Source: an uncultured Pirellulaceae bacterium (GTDB lineage: Bacteria; Planctomycetota; Planctomycetia; Pirellulales; Pirellulaceae). From it: a stretch of DNA of 6,810 nucleotides. The position numbers and the translations under genes are program-made. Numbering within the stretch: position 1 is the stretch's first letter; every line of letters begins with the position of its first letter. Below, piece by piece: positions 1 to 5,653 of this stretch. The notes beneath the pieces are model-generated. The model was not told where the DNA came from and did no database searches. It worked only from the letters and a program-made list of their open reading frames with translations. The stretch is from NCBI GenBank assembly GCA_934255105.1, contig CAKQNH010000256.1, forward strand, positions 1-6,810, written 5' to 3'.

Positions 1-22
1 AGCCGATGCACGCGCAACTCAA

Positions 23-77
23 GATCGGCTAAAGCCTAGACTCCAGCGCGGATCGGCTAAAGCCTAGACTCCAGCGC
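23..77. repeat. Two-copy 27-bp direct repeat with internal dyad
   Basis: A 27-bp unit beginning GATCGGCTAAAGCC occurs at 23-49 and again, identically, at 51-77, separated by one G (period 28). Each copy contains the small dyad GGCT-AA-AGCC. In addition AGCCGAT at 1-7 is the exact reverse complement of ATCGGCT at 24-30, so the left edge could fold into a hairpin. The unit does not look coding. The GGCTAAAGCC core reminds me of dispersed intergenic repeats in planctomycete genomes, but that is recollection and was not searched. Confidence 0.9.
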
Positions 78-350
78 CTGCTTACGCAAAATCGCGCCAG
101 TCCGCATATCGGGCGCGGTAAAATACGAATGTTTAGCCCATGCGTCAGCAAACGCGAATTCCACATAAACCAGATGCCGATGCCAACCGATCTAAAAGAA
201 CGCAATGGATGGCAGTAGTCTCATATAATGGCCATGTGCAGACTGTTCTGTAACCGCATGTACGGCGAGAAGAATAGCTTGGACTTCGCTTCGCGTCGCA
301 GATGGTTGTACAGCATGCAGGTCGTACTGTTCTCGATCCCGTCCGGCAAC
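78..350. other. Intergenic region without a confident gene
   Basis: No recognisable gene is present downstream of the 429-residue amidohydrolase-like gene. Visible items are a GC-rich inverted repeat (CGCGCC at 93-98 with GGCGCG at 112-117, 13-nt loop, no T run), a TATAAT hexamer at 224-229 on the plus strand without a fitting -35 box, and an open frame at 221-391 on the minus strand, listed separately. No convincing rho-independent terminator was found for the gene that ends at 351. Confidence 0.6.
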
Positions 351-391
351 TCATTCGTTAGCCCGCTGATACTTTTCTGAATACTTTTCAT
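221..391 (-). CDS. Possible 56-residue ORF overlapping the 3' end of the amidohydrolase-like gene
   Basis: An ATG at 389-391, inside the last codons of the neighbouring gene but in another frame, opens 56 codons ending with TGA at 221-223. It overlaps that gene by 41 bp. The product begins MKSIQKSISGLTNELPDGIE and is basic in the middle, with no signal peptide or known motif. Third codon positions downstream of the overlap are about four fifths G or C by hand count, which suggests coding origin. However, the plus-strand frame ATG 228 to TGA 380 shares exactly the same third positions, so the signal does not fix the strand. No ribosome binding site is evident. It may be a small gene, a remnant or chance. 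I do not recognise it. Confidence 0.15.
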   Translation of the reverse strand: MKSIQKSISGLTNELPDGIENSTTCMLYNHLRREAKSKLFFSPYMRLQNSLHMAII

Positions 392-1640
392 AGAGCTGCG
401 TATGCCGACTGCGCAGATCGACCCGACGGCCTTGAATAAAGGCCGCTACGAGCTGCGTGGGGGTTTCGAGAATATCGCCATCGGCAATGAACACCGTCGC
501 ATCCATGCCGACTTGCAACGCCCCGATTCGATCGCTGACTCCCAGTATCTCAGCGGGACTCAACGTGATCGCGCGCAGTGCCTCGCGCTGCGGGAGACCG
601 TAGGCGGCCGCAGTGGCGGCGTTGTACGGTAGATTGCGAATGCCGCTGGCACCAAAACGTCCGCCAGCCGAAATGCAAAATGCAATCCCCGCTTCGTGGA
701 GACGCTTGGGGAGCGTATAGGCTTCGTCGTACGGACTGTGACGACGGCGCGGATTGCTATAGACCGCAGTGACAATTACCGGAACGCGCTCACGCTTCAA
801 GAGCTCCGCACAGCGGCAGGCATCCGCCCCACCAGCGATAATCAGCCGCAAGCCGAAACGGCGCTTGAAGGCGATTGCGCTGCGGATCGCGTCTAACTCA
901 TCGACAGCCACGACAACCGGCGTCTCTTGCTTGAGCGCAGGGGCGAGTGATTCCAGGCGCAGGTCGCGGGGTTGAGTGGGGTCAGCCTGCGGATTGGAGA
1001 TTGCCGCCGCATAACGCTGCGCCTGCTCGAAGAACTCCGTCAATTGCCGGAGGTCTTCTTTGCTGCGCGGCCAACGCACGTGCATGGCCACCTCGGACTT
1101 GAGCGTCATGTCATCGCGCGACCACCCATCCAGGTTCATCAGCGACGAGCGACCAGAGATCAAACCACCGGTGGGAGCCGACAAGGCGGTCAGTATGCCA
1201 TTGGCGCGGCCCACGGGAATCAGTTCGCTATCGGGATTGAAAGCCACCACAGCATGGACGTTCGGATTGAACGAACCTGTCTCGCGCGAGTCGATCGTGG
1301 CTCGAATCGAGTTGATTTCAACCAAGCCCAAATCGGAATTAGCCTCGATCAACCCTGGGTAGACGTGCTTGCCAGCAGCCTGAATGACCTCGGTATCGCT
1401 GGGCAATGTGGCTCCCGGTCCGACGTGCGTAATCTTGCCTGCCTCAAACAAGAGCGTCGCGTCCAACAAATCGTTTCCGCTGACCGTGTGGAGCGTGGCC
1501 CCTACAATCGCAATTGGCTTACCCTGTGCAGCCCCTGGGACAAAATCATGGCCGAGCGAAGGGGAGGGGACGCAACAGGCAAGCAGAAGCAGGAGTAGTC
1601 GCGGCCGCATCAGTAGTCGATAGGACATCGTGGCATCCAT
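351..1640 (-). CDS. Exported amidohydrolase-like protein lacking metal ligands
   Basis: This 429-residue protein belongs to the amidohydrolase superfamily, imidazolonepropionase-related group (COG1228 type). Residues 11-30 form an Arg-led, Leu-rich export signal. L19-L20-A21-C22 fits a lipobox, so a lipoprotein is possible. The N-terminal beta-sandwich (about 42-95) leads to the usual turn YPGLIEANSD, where the expected HxH is N101-S102-D103. The usual catalytic Asp region reads CISAGG (322-327), with Ala where Asp is expected. The C-terminal fold signature SPAEILGVSDRIGALQVGMD (361-380) is intact, and a basic Tyr-rich tail ends the chain. It is therefore probably non-catalytic or unusual in chemistry. 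ATG 1640 gives the longest form; ATG at 1628 or 1610 would still keep the hydrophobic signal core. It lies 183 bp downstream of, and in the same direction as, the large amidohydrolase gene. I recall a similar small/large pair from Bacteroidetes. Substrate unknown. Confidence 0.9.
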   Translation of the reverse strand: MDATMSYRLLMRPRLLLLLLACCVPSPSLGHDFVPGAAQGKPIAIVGATLHTVSGNDLLDATLLFEAGKITHVGPGATLPSDTEVIQAAGKHVYPGLIEANSDLGLVEINSIRATIDSRETGSFNPNVHAVVAFNPDSELIPVGRANGILTALSAPTGGLISGRSSLMNLDGWSRDDMTLKSEVAMHVRWPRSKEDLRQLTEFFEQAQRYAAAISNPQADPTQPRDLRLESLAPALKQETPVVVAVDELDAIRSAIAFKRRFGLRLIIAGGADACRCAELLKRERVPVIVTAVYSNPRRRHSPYDEAYTLPKRLHEAGIAFCISAGGRFGASGIRNLPYNAATAAAYGLPQREALRAITLSPAEILGVSDRIGALQVGMDATVFIADGDILETPTQLVAAFIQGRRVDLRSRHTQLYEKYSEKYQRANE

Positions 1641-1643
1641 TAG

Positions 1644-1724
1644 TTCTCAGTTCTCAGATTGCAGATTGCAGGTCTCAGGTCTCACGTCTCACGTCTCAGG
1701 TCTCAAATCGCAAATCGCAAATCG
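1644..1724. repeat. Mosaic heptamer tandem array directly upstream of a start codon
   Basis: Eleven 7-bp units in strict register run from 1644 to 1720, with a partial twelfth (ATCG) to 1724. In plus-strand order they are TTCTCAG x2, ATTGCAG x2, GTCTCAG, GTCTCAC x2, GTCTCAG, GTCTCAA, ATCGCAA x2. Variants occur mostly as adjacent pairs, as expected if slipped-strand duplication acts on a degenerate array. The array stops three bases before the ATG (minus strand) of the 429-residue protein, so its transcript would be the immediate leader, rich in GAGA/GAGAC motifs that could act as weak Shine-Dalgarno sites. Confidence 0.95.
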
Positions 1725-1747
1725 ATTCCAGCCAACTGGCTGGAATC
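1724..1747. other. Perfect palindromic hairpin, with two abutting palindromes
   Basis: GATTCCAGCCA (1724-1734) and TGGCTGGAATC (1737-1747) are perfect 11-bp inverted arms around the dinucleotide AC. In RNA this would be a strong stem of about ten pairs with a four-base loop. It lies in the gap between the two amidohydrolase genes and shares its first bases with the heptamer array. No T run follows on either strand, so a classical rho-independent terminator is unlikely. An RNA-processing or stability element, or a dispersed palindromic repeat, is more plausible. It directly abuts the 12-bp palindrome CTCGTCGACGAG (1747-1758) and the 8-bp palindrome AGTGCACT (1757-1764). Confidence 0.85.
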
Positions 1748-1789
1748 TCGTCGACGAGTGCACTGACATTTAAGTTATTCAGCACACTG

Positions 1790-1853
1790 CTTCATTCCCT
1801 CATCCCTTCACTCCTCGGCTCCTTCACTCCTCGGCTCCTTCATTCCGCGACTC
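1790..1853. repeat. Degenerate octamer array spanning a stop codon
   Basis: Eight 8-bp units in register: CTTCATTC, CCTCATCC, CTTCACTC, CTCGGCTC, CTTCACTC, CTCGGCTC, CTTCATTC, CGCGACTC. Two alternating variants also make an exact 16-bp duplication (1805-1820 and 1821-1836). On the minus strand the units read as purine-rich GAGTGAAG-like words. The array encodes the last residues of the 1104-residue protein (about SRNEGAEE) and supplies its TGA stop at 1824-1826, then continues into the intergenic gap. An 8- or 16-bp length change upstream of the stop would shift the reading frame of the tail. Confidence 0.9.
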
Positions 1854-4800
1854 CTCCGCACCGTCCTCGTGGCCATGATGGCAAAACTCATCGTAGCGGA
1901 CCCACCATTGCGAAGGGTCCTTGTCGTCGGCGCTCGTCTCCTTGTCCCCTGGCTGGGCGGTGGCTAGTTGAATGAGCTTCAATCGGAGCTGTTCGTCTCG
2001 CTCGCGGTGGATTTGGTCTTGCTCGCGATCGAAATACTTGCGACCGTCGATCCAAGTCTGCATACAGGCGGAAAGCGTGGAGAGCGGCGAACGATTCCAA
2101 ATGACAAAGTCGGCTTGCTTGCCGACGGTGATCGACCCGACCCAGCGGTCGATACGCAGTTGCTTGGCTGGATTCAAAGTAACAAACTTCAGGGCCTCGC
2201 TCGGCTCGACGCCACCATATTTGATCGCCTTGGCCGCCTCATGATTGAGGTGTCTGGCCAACTCGGCGTCATCGGAGTTGAACGACACGACCACGCCCGC
2301 GCGATGCATCACTGCACCATTGTAGGGAATAGCGTCAAGGACTTCGATTTTGTAGGTCCACCAATCAGAAAAGGTCGACCCGGTAGCACCATGCTCAGCC
2401 ATGGCATCGGCTACTTTATATCCCTCTAGGATGTGCTGCAACGATCCGATAGTGATATCGTAGTCGTCGAGTAGACGGAGCATCATCAGAATTTCATCTT
2501 GTCGATAGCTATGGCAGTGGATCCAGCGATGGCCTTCAAGAACTTCGACCAGCGCTTCCAACTCCAAGTCGCGGCGTGGAGGGAGCGAGTTGGCGTGACG
2601 GCCTGGGAGCTGCCATTGCTGGCGATAATCGCGTGCGGCTTCCAATCGATCTCGCATCAATTGCTCGACTCCCATCCGCGATTGCGGATAGCGGGAACTG
2701 GCCTGGCTGTTGCTCTGTTTAACATTTTCGCCTAGCGCGAATTTGATTCCAGCGGGCGCTTCGCTCATTTTCAAATCTTCGTCCAGACTTCCCCAACGCA
2801 ACTTGATGACTTGACTCTGACCACCAATTGGATTAGCGGATCCATGCAATATATTGGCGGTCGTGACTCCACCGGCTAACTGACGATAGATGGTAATGTC
2901 ATTGGAATCGATGAAGTCGCCGATGCGGACCTCGGCTGTAATGGTCTGTCCCGATTCATTGACACCGCCATCGGTGGCCATGTGCGAGTGGCAATCGATA
3001 ATCCCAGGGGAGACATGCATCCCCGAGGCATCTATAACTTGAGCCCCCTCGACGGATGCCAGGTCCTGGCCAACCTGCGCGATAATTCCGCGACGCACCA
3101 AAATGTCCGCGTGTTCGAGAATACCAGCTTCATCGCAGGTCCAGATAGTAGCGTTCTTGATGAGCAATACATCTGGTTGCTCGGGTGGGGCGGTCCGTCC
3201 CAAAGCTCCCAATGGATAGTTAACCTCGCAGGCCACTGACTGCGTCGCATCCACACTGGAAGCCTCAGGTTTAATTTCGTTGGTACTCCCTTTCGGCTTG
3301 GGGGCCGGTGGGCGCTCGGCGCTGGTCTGATCATCCTCACTGACTTTCGTTGCACCGCTCTCGGTGGACTCGCTAGACTGCGGTTCGTCTGTCGTTGACT
3401 GGCCGGCGCGTGTGGCGTGGTAGCGTGTCTGCGAACCGTCGGACCAGCGGACGTTAACATCCATGGCGAGCGGTTTCCCTTCGTCTTGCAATAGCACGAT
3501 CGACAACCACGCCCATCCGCTCGGTTTTCCATCCAATTTCTGAGCATTGAAGGTTCCCGTCAATTGCAAGCCATTGCTGGTCAGTTCTTTGACTTCAATC
3601 GGCTTTTCGCGGGTTGGATCGGCTTGCTTTTTCGTGGAAGCTTTTTCACTGCTCGACTCGGCATGATCTACTGGGGCTGCCTTTTCCCCCTGCGCGTCGG
3701 CGAACGCGCTAGGGAGACCTATTTTTGCGCTCAGCTTATCGGCCTTACCGGAGATCTCAAGTTGCAACTCGACTGAGTCAGCCGTGTTGCGCAGACTCCA
3801 CTCGCTGCGTGGATCGACCGCCAACTCGGCTTTCCAGCGGTCCCGCCTTCCTTGAACCCAGGTCTCTTCGATGTTGGTCCCTTTGGCGAAGAGTGGGCCG
3901 TCTGTTACAAGGATGTTGGCCAGTTTACCCACTTCCAGAGTGCCCACCAACGGCTCGACACCCAGCAGTTGAGCCGGTTCGGAGGTGAGTGCCGACAGGG
4001 CTTTGTGCTCGCTCAGTCCGGCGGTGATGGCCGAGCGTAGCTTACTGAGCAGCTCAGTTGGTTTGGCGAGTCCGTCGGTGGTAAGCACAAAGTCGACCTC
4101 CGCCTGCTCCAACCGCGCAGGATTTTCTGGAGCCAAACGCCAGTGCATCAGCGTCTGCAACGTGGTATCAAGCATGTCACCTTCCGTGTTCATCTTGGGA
4201 GCGTCTGGAAAATTGACAGGAATGATGAAGGTGCGACCGGTTGCAGCCAACGCCGCGAGTTGTCGGTATTCGCGTCCTGAGCCACGAATGATCAGCTTCA
4301 GCATGAATTCTCGCGCAAGCCGATCACCACGCAACGCATACAACTCATTCGTACCGTCGGTCACAACAGTTTGCCGAGCTCGAATGGCGGGCTCCAGGGC
4401 TTGCAGCGCAGCGCTCGTATCGGGACGTGGCAAAAGCTCGTTGGCCGCAGCAGCCTGTTGCGCGCGTTGATACCAATCGGCGTCTAGGAACGCTTGACGC
4501 GCCAGTGCCACGGCCCCCATGGGGCTCGTGGGGTATCGTTCCGAGTTGCCGCGATTCGGATAGAGTCGAATGTGTTGAAACACATCGGACCGATGCAATA
4601 CTTCGTTCATGGGCGCGTCGGCGGTCGAGAGCACGCAGCTTTGACCTTTGATGATTCCACTGTTCGGGGCGGCCAACACCATTCCCACCCCAGCCTTGCG
4701 CAAGCTTTCGAGTTTGGACTTATCGATCTGCAATGACTCAGCCATGCGTCGCTCGGGAGTCACATTGCCATTCCAGTAACTGGTCGGTGAGGCGTTCTGT

Positions 4801-5138
4801 TTGGCGTCGAACTCCACCAGGGGATCGACGAAAGCGGGATAGAGGTATTTGCCTTGACAGTCGATAACTTGGGCACCGCTGGGGGGAACAAGTTTATCTC
4901 CGACGGCCAAGATCTTCCCATGACCGATGAGCAGACTAGCCGTTGCGAGTTCCTTGTCGGCGCTCACCACCACATGAGCATCCTTCAGAAACACGCTCAC
5001 TGGCGGCTGGAAGCGGACCCCAACGTCGGGGGCCGTGTCTGGCTCCTCAGCCTGAACCAGCGCAGTCGCCAGCGCGCAGACGATCCAACATAGGGTGCAG
5101 ATTGCGAGCCCAGCACCCTTAGTAAAACAGCGGTTCAT
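1824..5138 (-). CDS. Exported double-module amidohydrolase (degenerate N-terminal, intact C-terminal module)
   Basis: This 1104-residue protein has a signal peptide (K7, hydrophobic 9-27, probable cleavage after VQA30). An N-terminal amidohydrolase-like module follows (about 45-440), with the turn YPAFVDPLVEF lacking HxH (L107 and E109 at those places) but keeping TTDG (D355) and the fold signature PAQLLGVEPLVGTLEVGKLA. A beta-rich middle region (about 445-575) carries charged Ser/Glu/Lys/Pro linkers near 484-512 and 580-635. The C-terminal module (about 655-1035) keeps PGIIDCHSH (H717, H719), IHCHSYRQDE (H874/H876), QHILEGYKVAD (H902) and FNSDDAE (D956), a complete set for metal-dependent hydrolysis. 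Normal single-module relatives are about 400-450 residues, so this is a fusion of two. The substrate cannot be told; cyclic amides or peptides are possibilities. The ATG at 5138 is supported by the signal peptide; no clear Shine-Dalgarno site precedes it. It is probably cotranscribed with the 429-residue partner. Confidence 0.93.
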   Translation of the reverse strand: MNRCFTKGAGLAICTLCWIVCALATALVQAEEPDTAPDVGVRFQPPVSVFLKDAHVVVSADKELATASLLIGHGKILAVGDKLVPPSGAQVIDCQGKYLYPAFVDPLVEFDAKQNASPTSYWNGNVTPERRMAESLQIDKSKLESLRKAGVGMVLAAPNSGIIKGQSCVLSTADAPMNEVLHRSDVFQHIRLYPNRGNSERYPTSPMGAVALARQAFLDADWYQRAQQAAAANELLPRPDTSAALQALEPAIRARQTVVTDGTNELYALRGDRLAREFMLKLIIRGSGREYRQLAALAATGRTFIIPVNFPDAPKMNTEGDMLDTTLQTLMHWRLAPENPARLEQAEVDFVLTTDGLAKPTELLSKLRSAITAGLSEHKALSALTSEPAQLLGVEPLVGTLEVGKLANILVTDGPLFAKGTNIEETWVQGRRDRWKAELAVDPRSEWSLRNTADSVELQLEISGKADKLSAKIGLPSAFADAQGEKAAPVDHAESSSEKASTKKQADPTREKPIEVKELTSNGLQLTGTFNAQKLDGKPSGWAWLSIVLLQDEGKPLAMDVNVRWSDGSQTRYHATRAGQSTTDEPQSSESTESGATKVSEDDQTSAERPPAPKPKGSTNEIKPEASSVDATQSVACEVNYPLGALGRTAPPEQPDVLLIKNATIWTCDEAGILEHADILVRRGIIAQVGQDLASVEGAQVIDASGMHVSPGIIDCHSHMATDGGVNESGQTITAEVRIGDFIDSNDITIYRQLAGGVTTANILHGSANPIGGQSQVIKLRWGSLDEDLKMSEAPAGIKFALGENVKQSNSQASSRYPQSRMGVEQLMRDRLEAARDYRQQWQLPGRHANSLPPRRDLELEALVEVLEGHRWIHCHSYRQDEILMMLRLLDDYDITIGSLQHILEGYKVADAMAEHGATGSTFSDWWTYKIEVLDAIPYNGAVMHRAGVVVSFNSDDAELARHLNHEAAKAIKYGGVEPSEALKFVTLNPAKQLRIDRWVGSITVGKQADFVIWNRSPLSTLSACMQTWIDGRKYFDREQDQIHRERDEQLRLKLIQLATAQPGDKETSADDKDPSQWWVRYDEFCHHGHEDGAEESRNEGAEE

Positions 5139-5191
5139 GCTAAAGCATCTTTGGTGGGATAGAGGTGGAGCAAAATGTCGAGTACTCCATC

Positions 5192-5386
5192 CTAATCAAA
5201 ATCGCATCCGGCAGGGAAGTAGCGGGAGAGAATGAGGCGGCAATCCTTCGCGCGTTGACCGTGGGTGCTTAGCCTGCAAATTGGCACGAGGTAGAGGTCG
5301 ACTTCTCCATCCGCGGGGAGCGCAAGAAACTCTGCGAGCGTCAGAGTGCCCGATGGCAATGCCGTGCTGACGTTGAATTGCTCCGT
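5192..5386 (-). pseudogene. Possible gene remnant: 64 open codons without ATG
   Basis: Between TAA at 5387-5389 and TAG at 5192-5194 one minus-strand frame is open for 64 codons, with no ATG and only a TTG (5357-5359) as an early start candidate. The translation looks protein-like, for example LTLAEFLALPADGEVDLYLV. Hand counts of GC by codon position are about 62, 47 and 66 percent, the pattern of coding DNA. It could be the 3' part of a decayed gene or a small TTG-started gene. I recognise no family. It sits just upstream of the large amidohydrolase gene on the same strand. Confidence 0.22.
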
Positions 5387-5400
5387 TTAGATATGCTCTG

Positions 5401-5550
5401 CTAGTCAACGCCACTGTGAATTTTACACCATATGAGCGCGGATCGCAAAAAATCACACGCGTTACAACTTTCTTCTTTCTTCGACAACTGATGGCAGTGA
5501 CAGATGCAAGAAGAGCAATGGGCGTGACAATTGATGCAGGTGGTCAGCAT
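5401..5550 (-). CDS. Possible 49-residue Cys/His-rich microprotein
   Basis: ATG at 5548-5550 to TAG at 5401-5403 encodes 49 residues with nine Cys and five His. The core TCINCHAHCSSCICHCH has spacing C-x2-C-x3-C-x2-C, followed by C-x2-C (C29, C32) and C42. The first part resembles the Cys spacing of small copper-binding four-helix-bundle proteins (DUF326 type), but the chain is much too short and lacks the rest. The nucleotide sequence behind the motif contains an imperfect duplication (TGCATC..TGTCAC..CAT), so the Cys/His richness may simply reflect a repeat. There is no Shine-Dalgarno site, third-position GC is only about 57 percent, and the frame is open upstream as antisense to the DUF1559 gene. 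Weakly supported. Confidence 0.15.
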   Translation of the reverse strand: MLTTCINCHAHCSSCICHCHQLSKKEESCNACDFLRSALIWCKIHSGVD

Positions 5551-5577
5551 GCGCAGATAGCTGTGTCGAGATCCCAG

Positions 5578-5606
5578 TTGGCAGCGGGGTCGAGTGTCAT
5601 TATACT
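5578..5606 (+). promoter_or_regulatory. Sigma-70-like promoter of the DUF1559 gene
   Basis: TTGGCA (5578-5583) and TATACT (5601-5606) each match five of six bases of the bacterial -35 and -10 consensus and are separated by exactly 17 bp. Transcription would begin near 5613, giving a leader of about 40 nt to the ATG at 5654 that contains the GGAAGG ribosome binding site. Spacing and position both fit. Function is inferred from sequence alone. Confidence 0.6.
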
Positions 5607-5639
5607 GCCATCGCAAGTTACGATCCTGAGAATGACGAT

Positions 5640-5645
5640 GGAAGG
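5640..5645 (+). promoter_or_regulatory. Ribosome binding site choosing ATG 5654
   Basis: GGAAGG lies 8 nt before ATG 5654. A longer frame could start at GTG 5645, but that codon overlaps the purine-rich site itself, so ATG 5654 is preferred. The choice removes only three residues (MRG) ahead of the leader peptide. Confidence 0.65.
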
Positions 5646-5653
5646 TGCGTGGC

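Larger units (their letters stand above)
5139..5577. other. Divergent intergenic region
   Basis: This stretch separates the minus-strand amidohydrolase gene from the plus-strand DUF1559 gene. Reading all frames I see no complete recognisable gene. Two minus-strand stretches deserve separate entries: an open frame with coding-like base composition (5192-5386) and a Cys/His-rich short ORF (5401-5550). A promoter for the amidohydrolase gene should lie here, but no minus-strand hexamer pair with acceptable spacing stood out. Confidence 0.6.

Noticed and set aside
93..117. GC-rich inverted repeat as terminator of the 429-residue gene
   Set aside because: It lies over 230 bp beyond the stop codon, has a six-pair stem with a 13-nt loop and lacks a T tract.
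224..229. TATAAT as a promoter -10 box on the plus strand
   Set aside because: At 16-18 bp upstream there is no sequence resembling TTGACA and there is no extended -10 TG, so a promoter cannot be claimed.
145..354. Minus-strand 69-codon frame after the 429-residue gene
   Set aside because: Cys/Thr/Arg-rich translation without coding-like third-position bias; the neighbouring frame at 221-391 fits coding composition better.
972..1598. Long plus-strand open frame (208 codons) opposite the 429-residue gene
   Set aside because: It is antisense to a protein with clear family signatures and export signal, and its translation is Arg/Gly/Gln-rich with no recognisable motif.
1644..1724. CRISPR array
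   Set aside because: Units are 7 bp and contiguous, with no repeat-spacer alternation and no cas genes nearby.
3032..3547. Minus-strand 171-codon frame inside the large amidohydrolase gene
   Set aside because: Same strand but shifted frame within a well-supported coding region; rich in Arg, Pro and Ser as expected of an out-of-frame reading.
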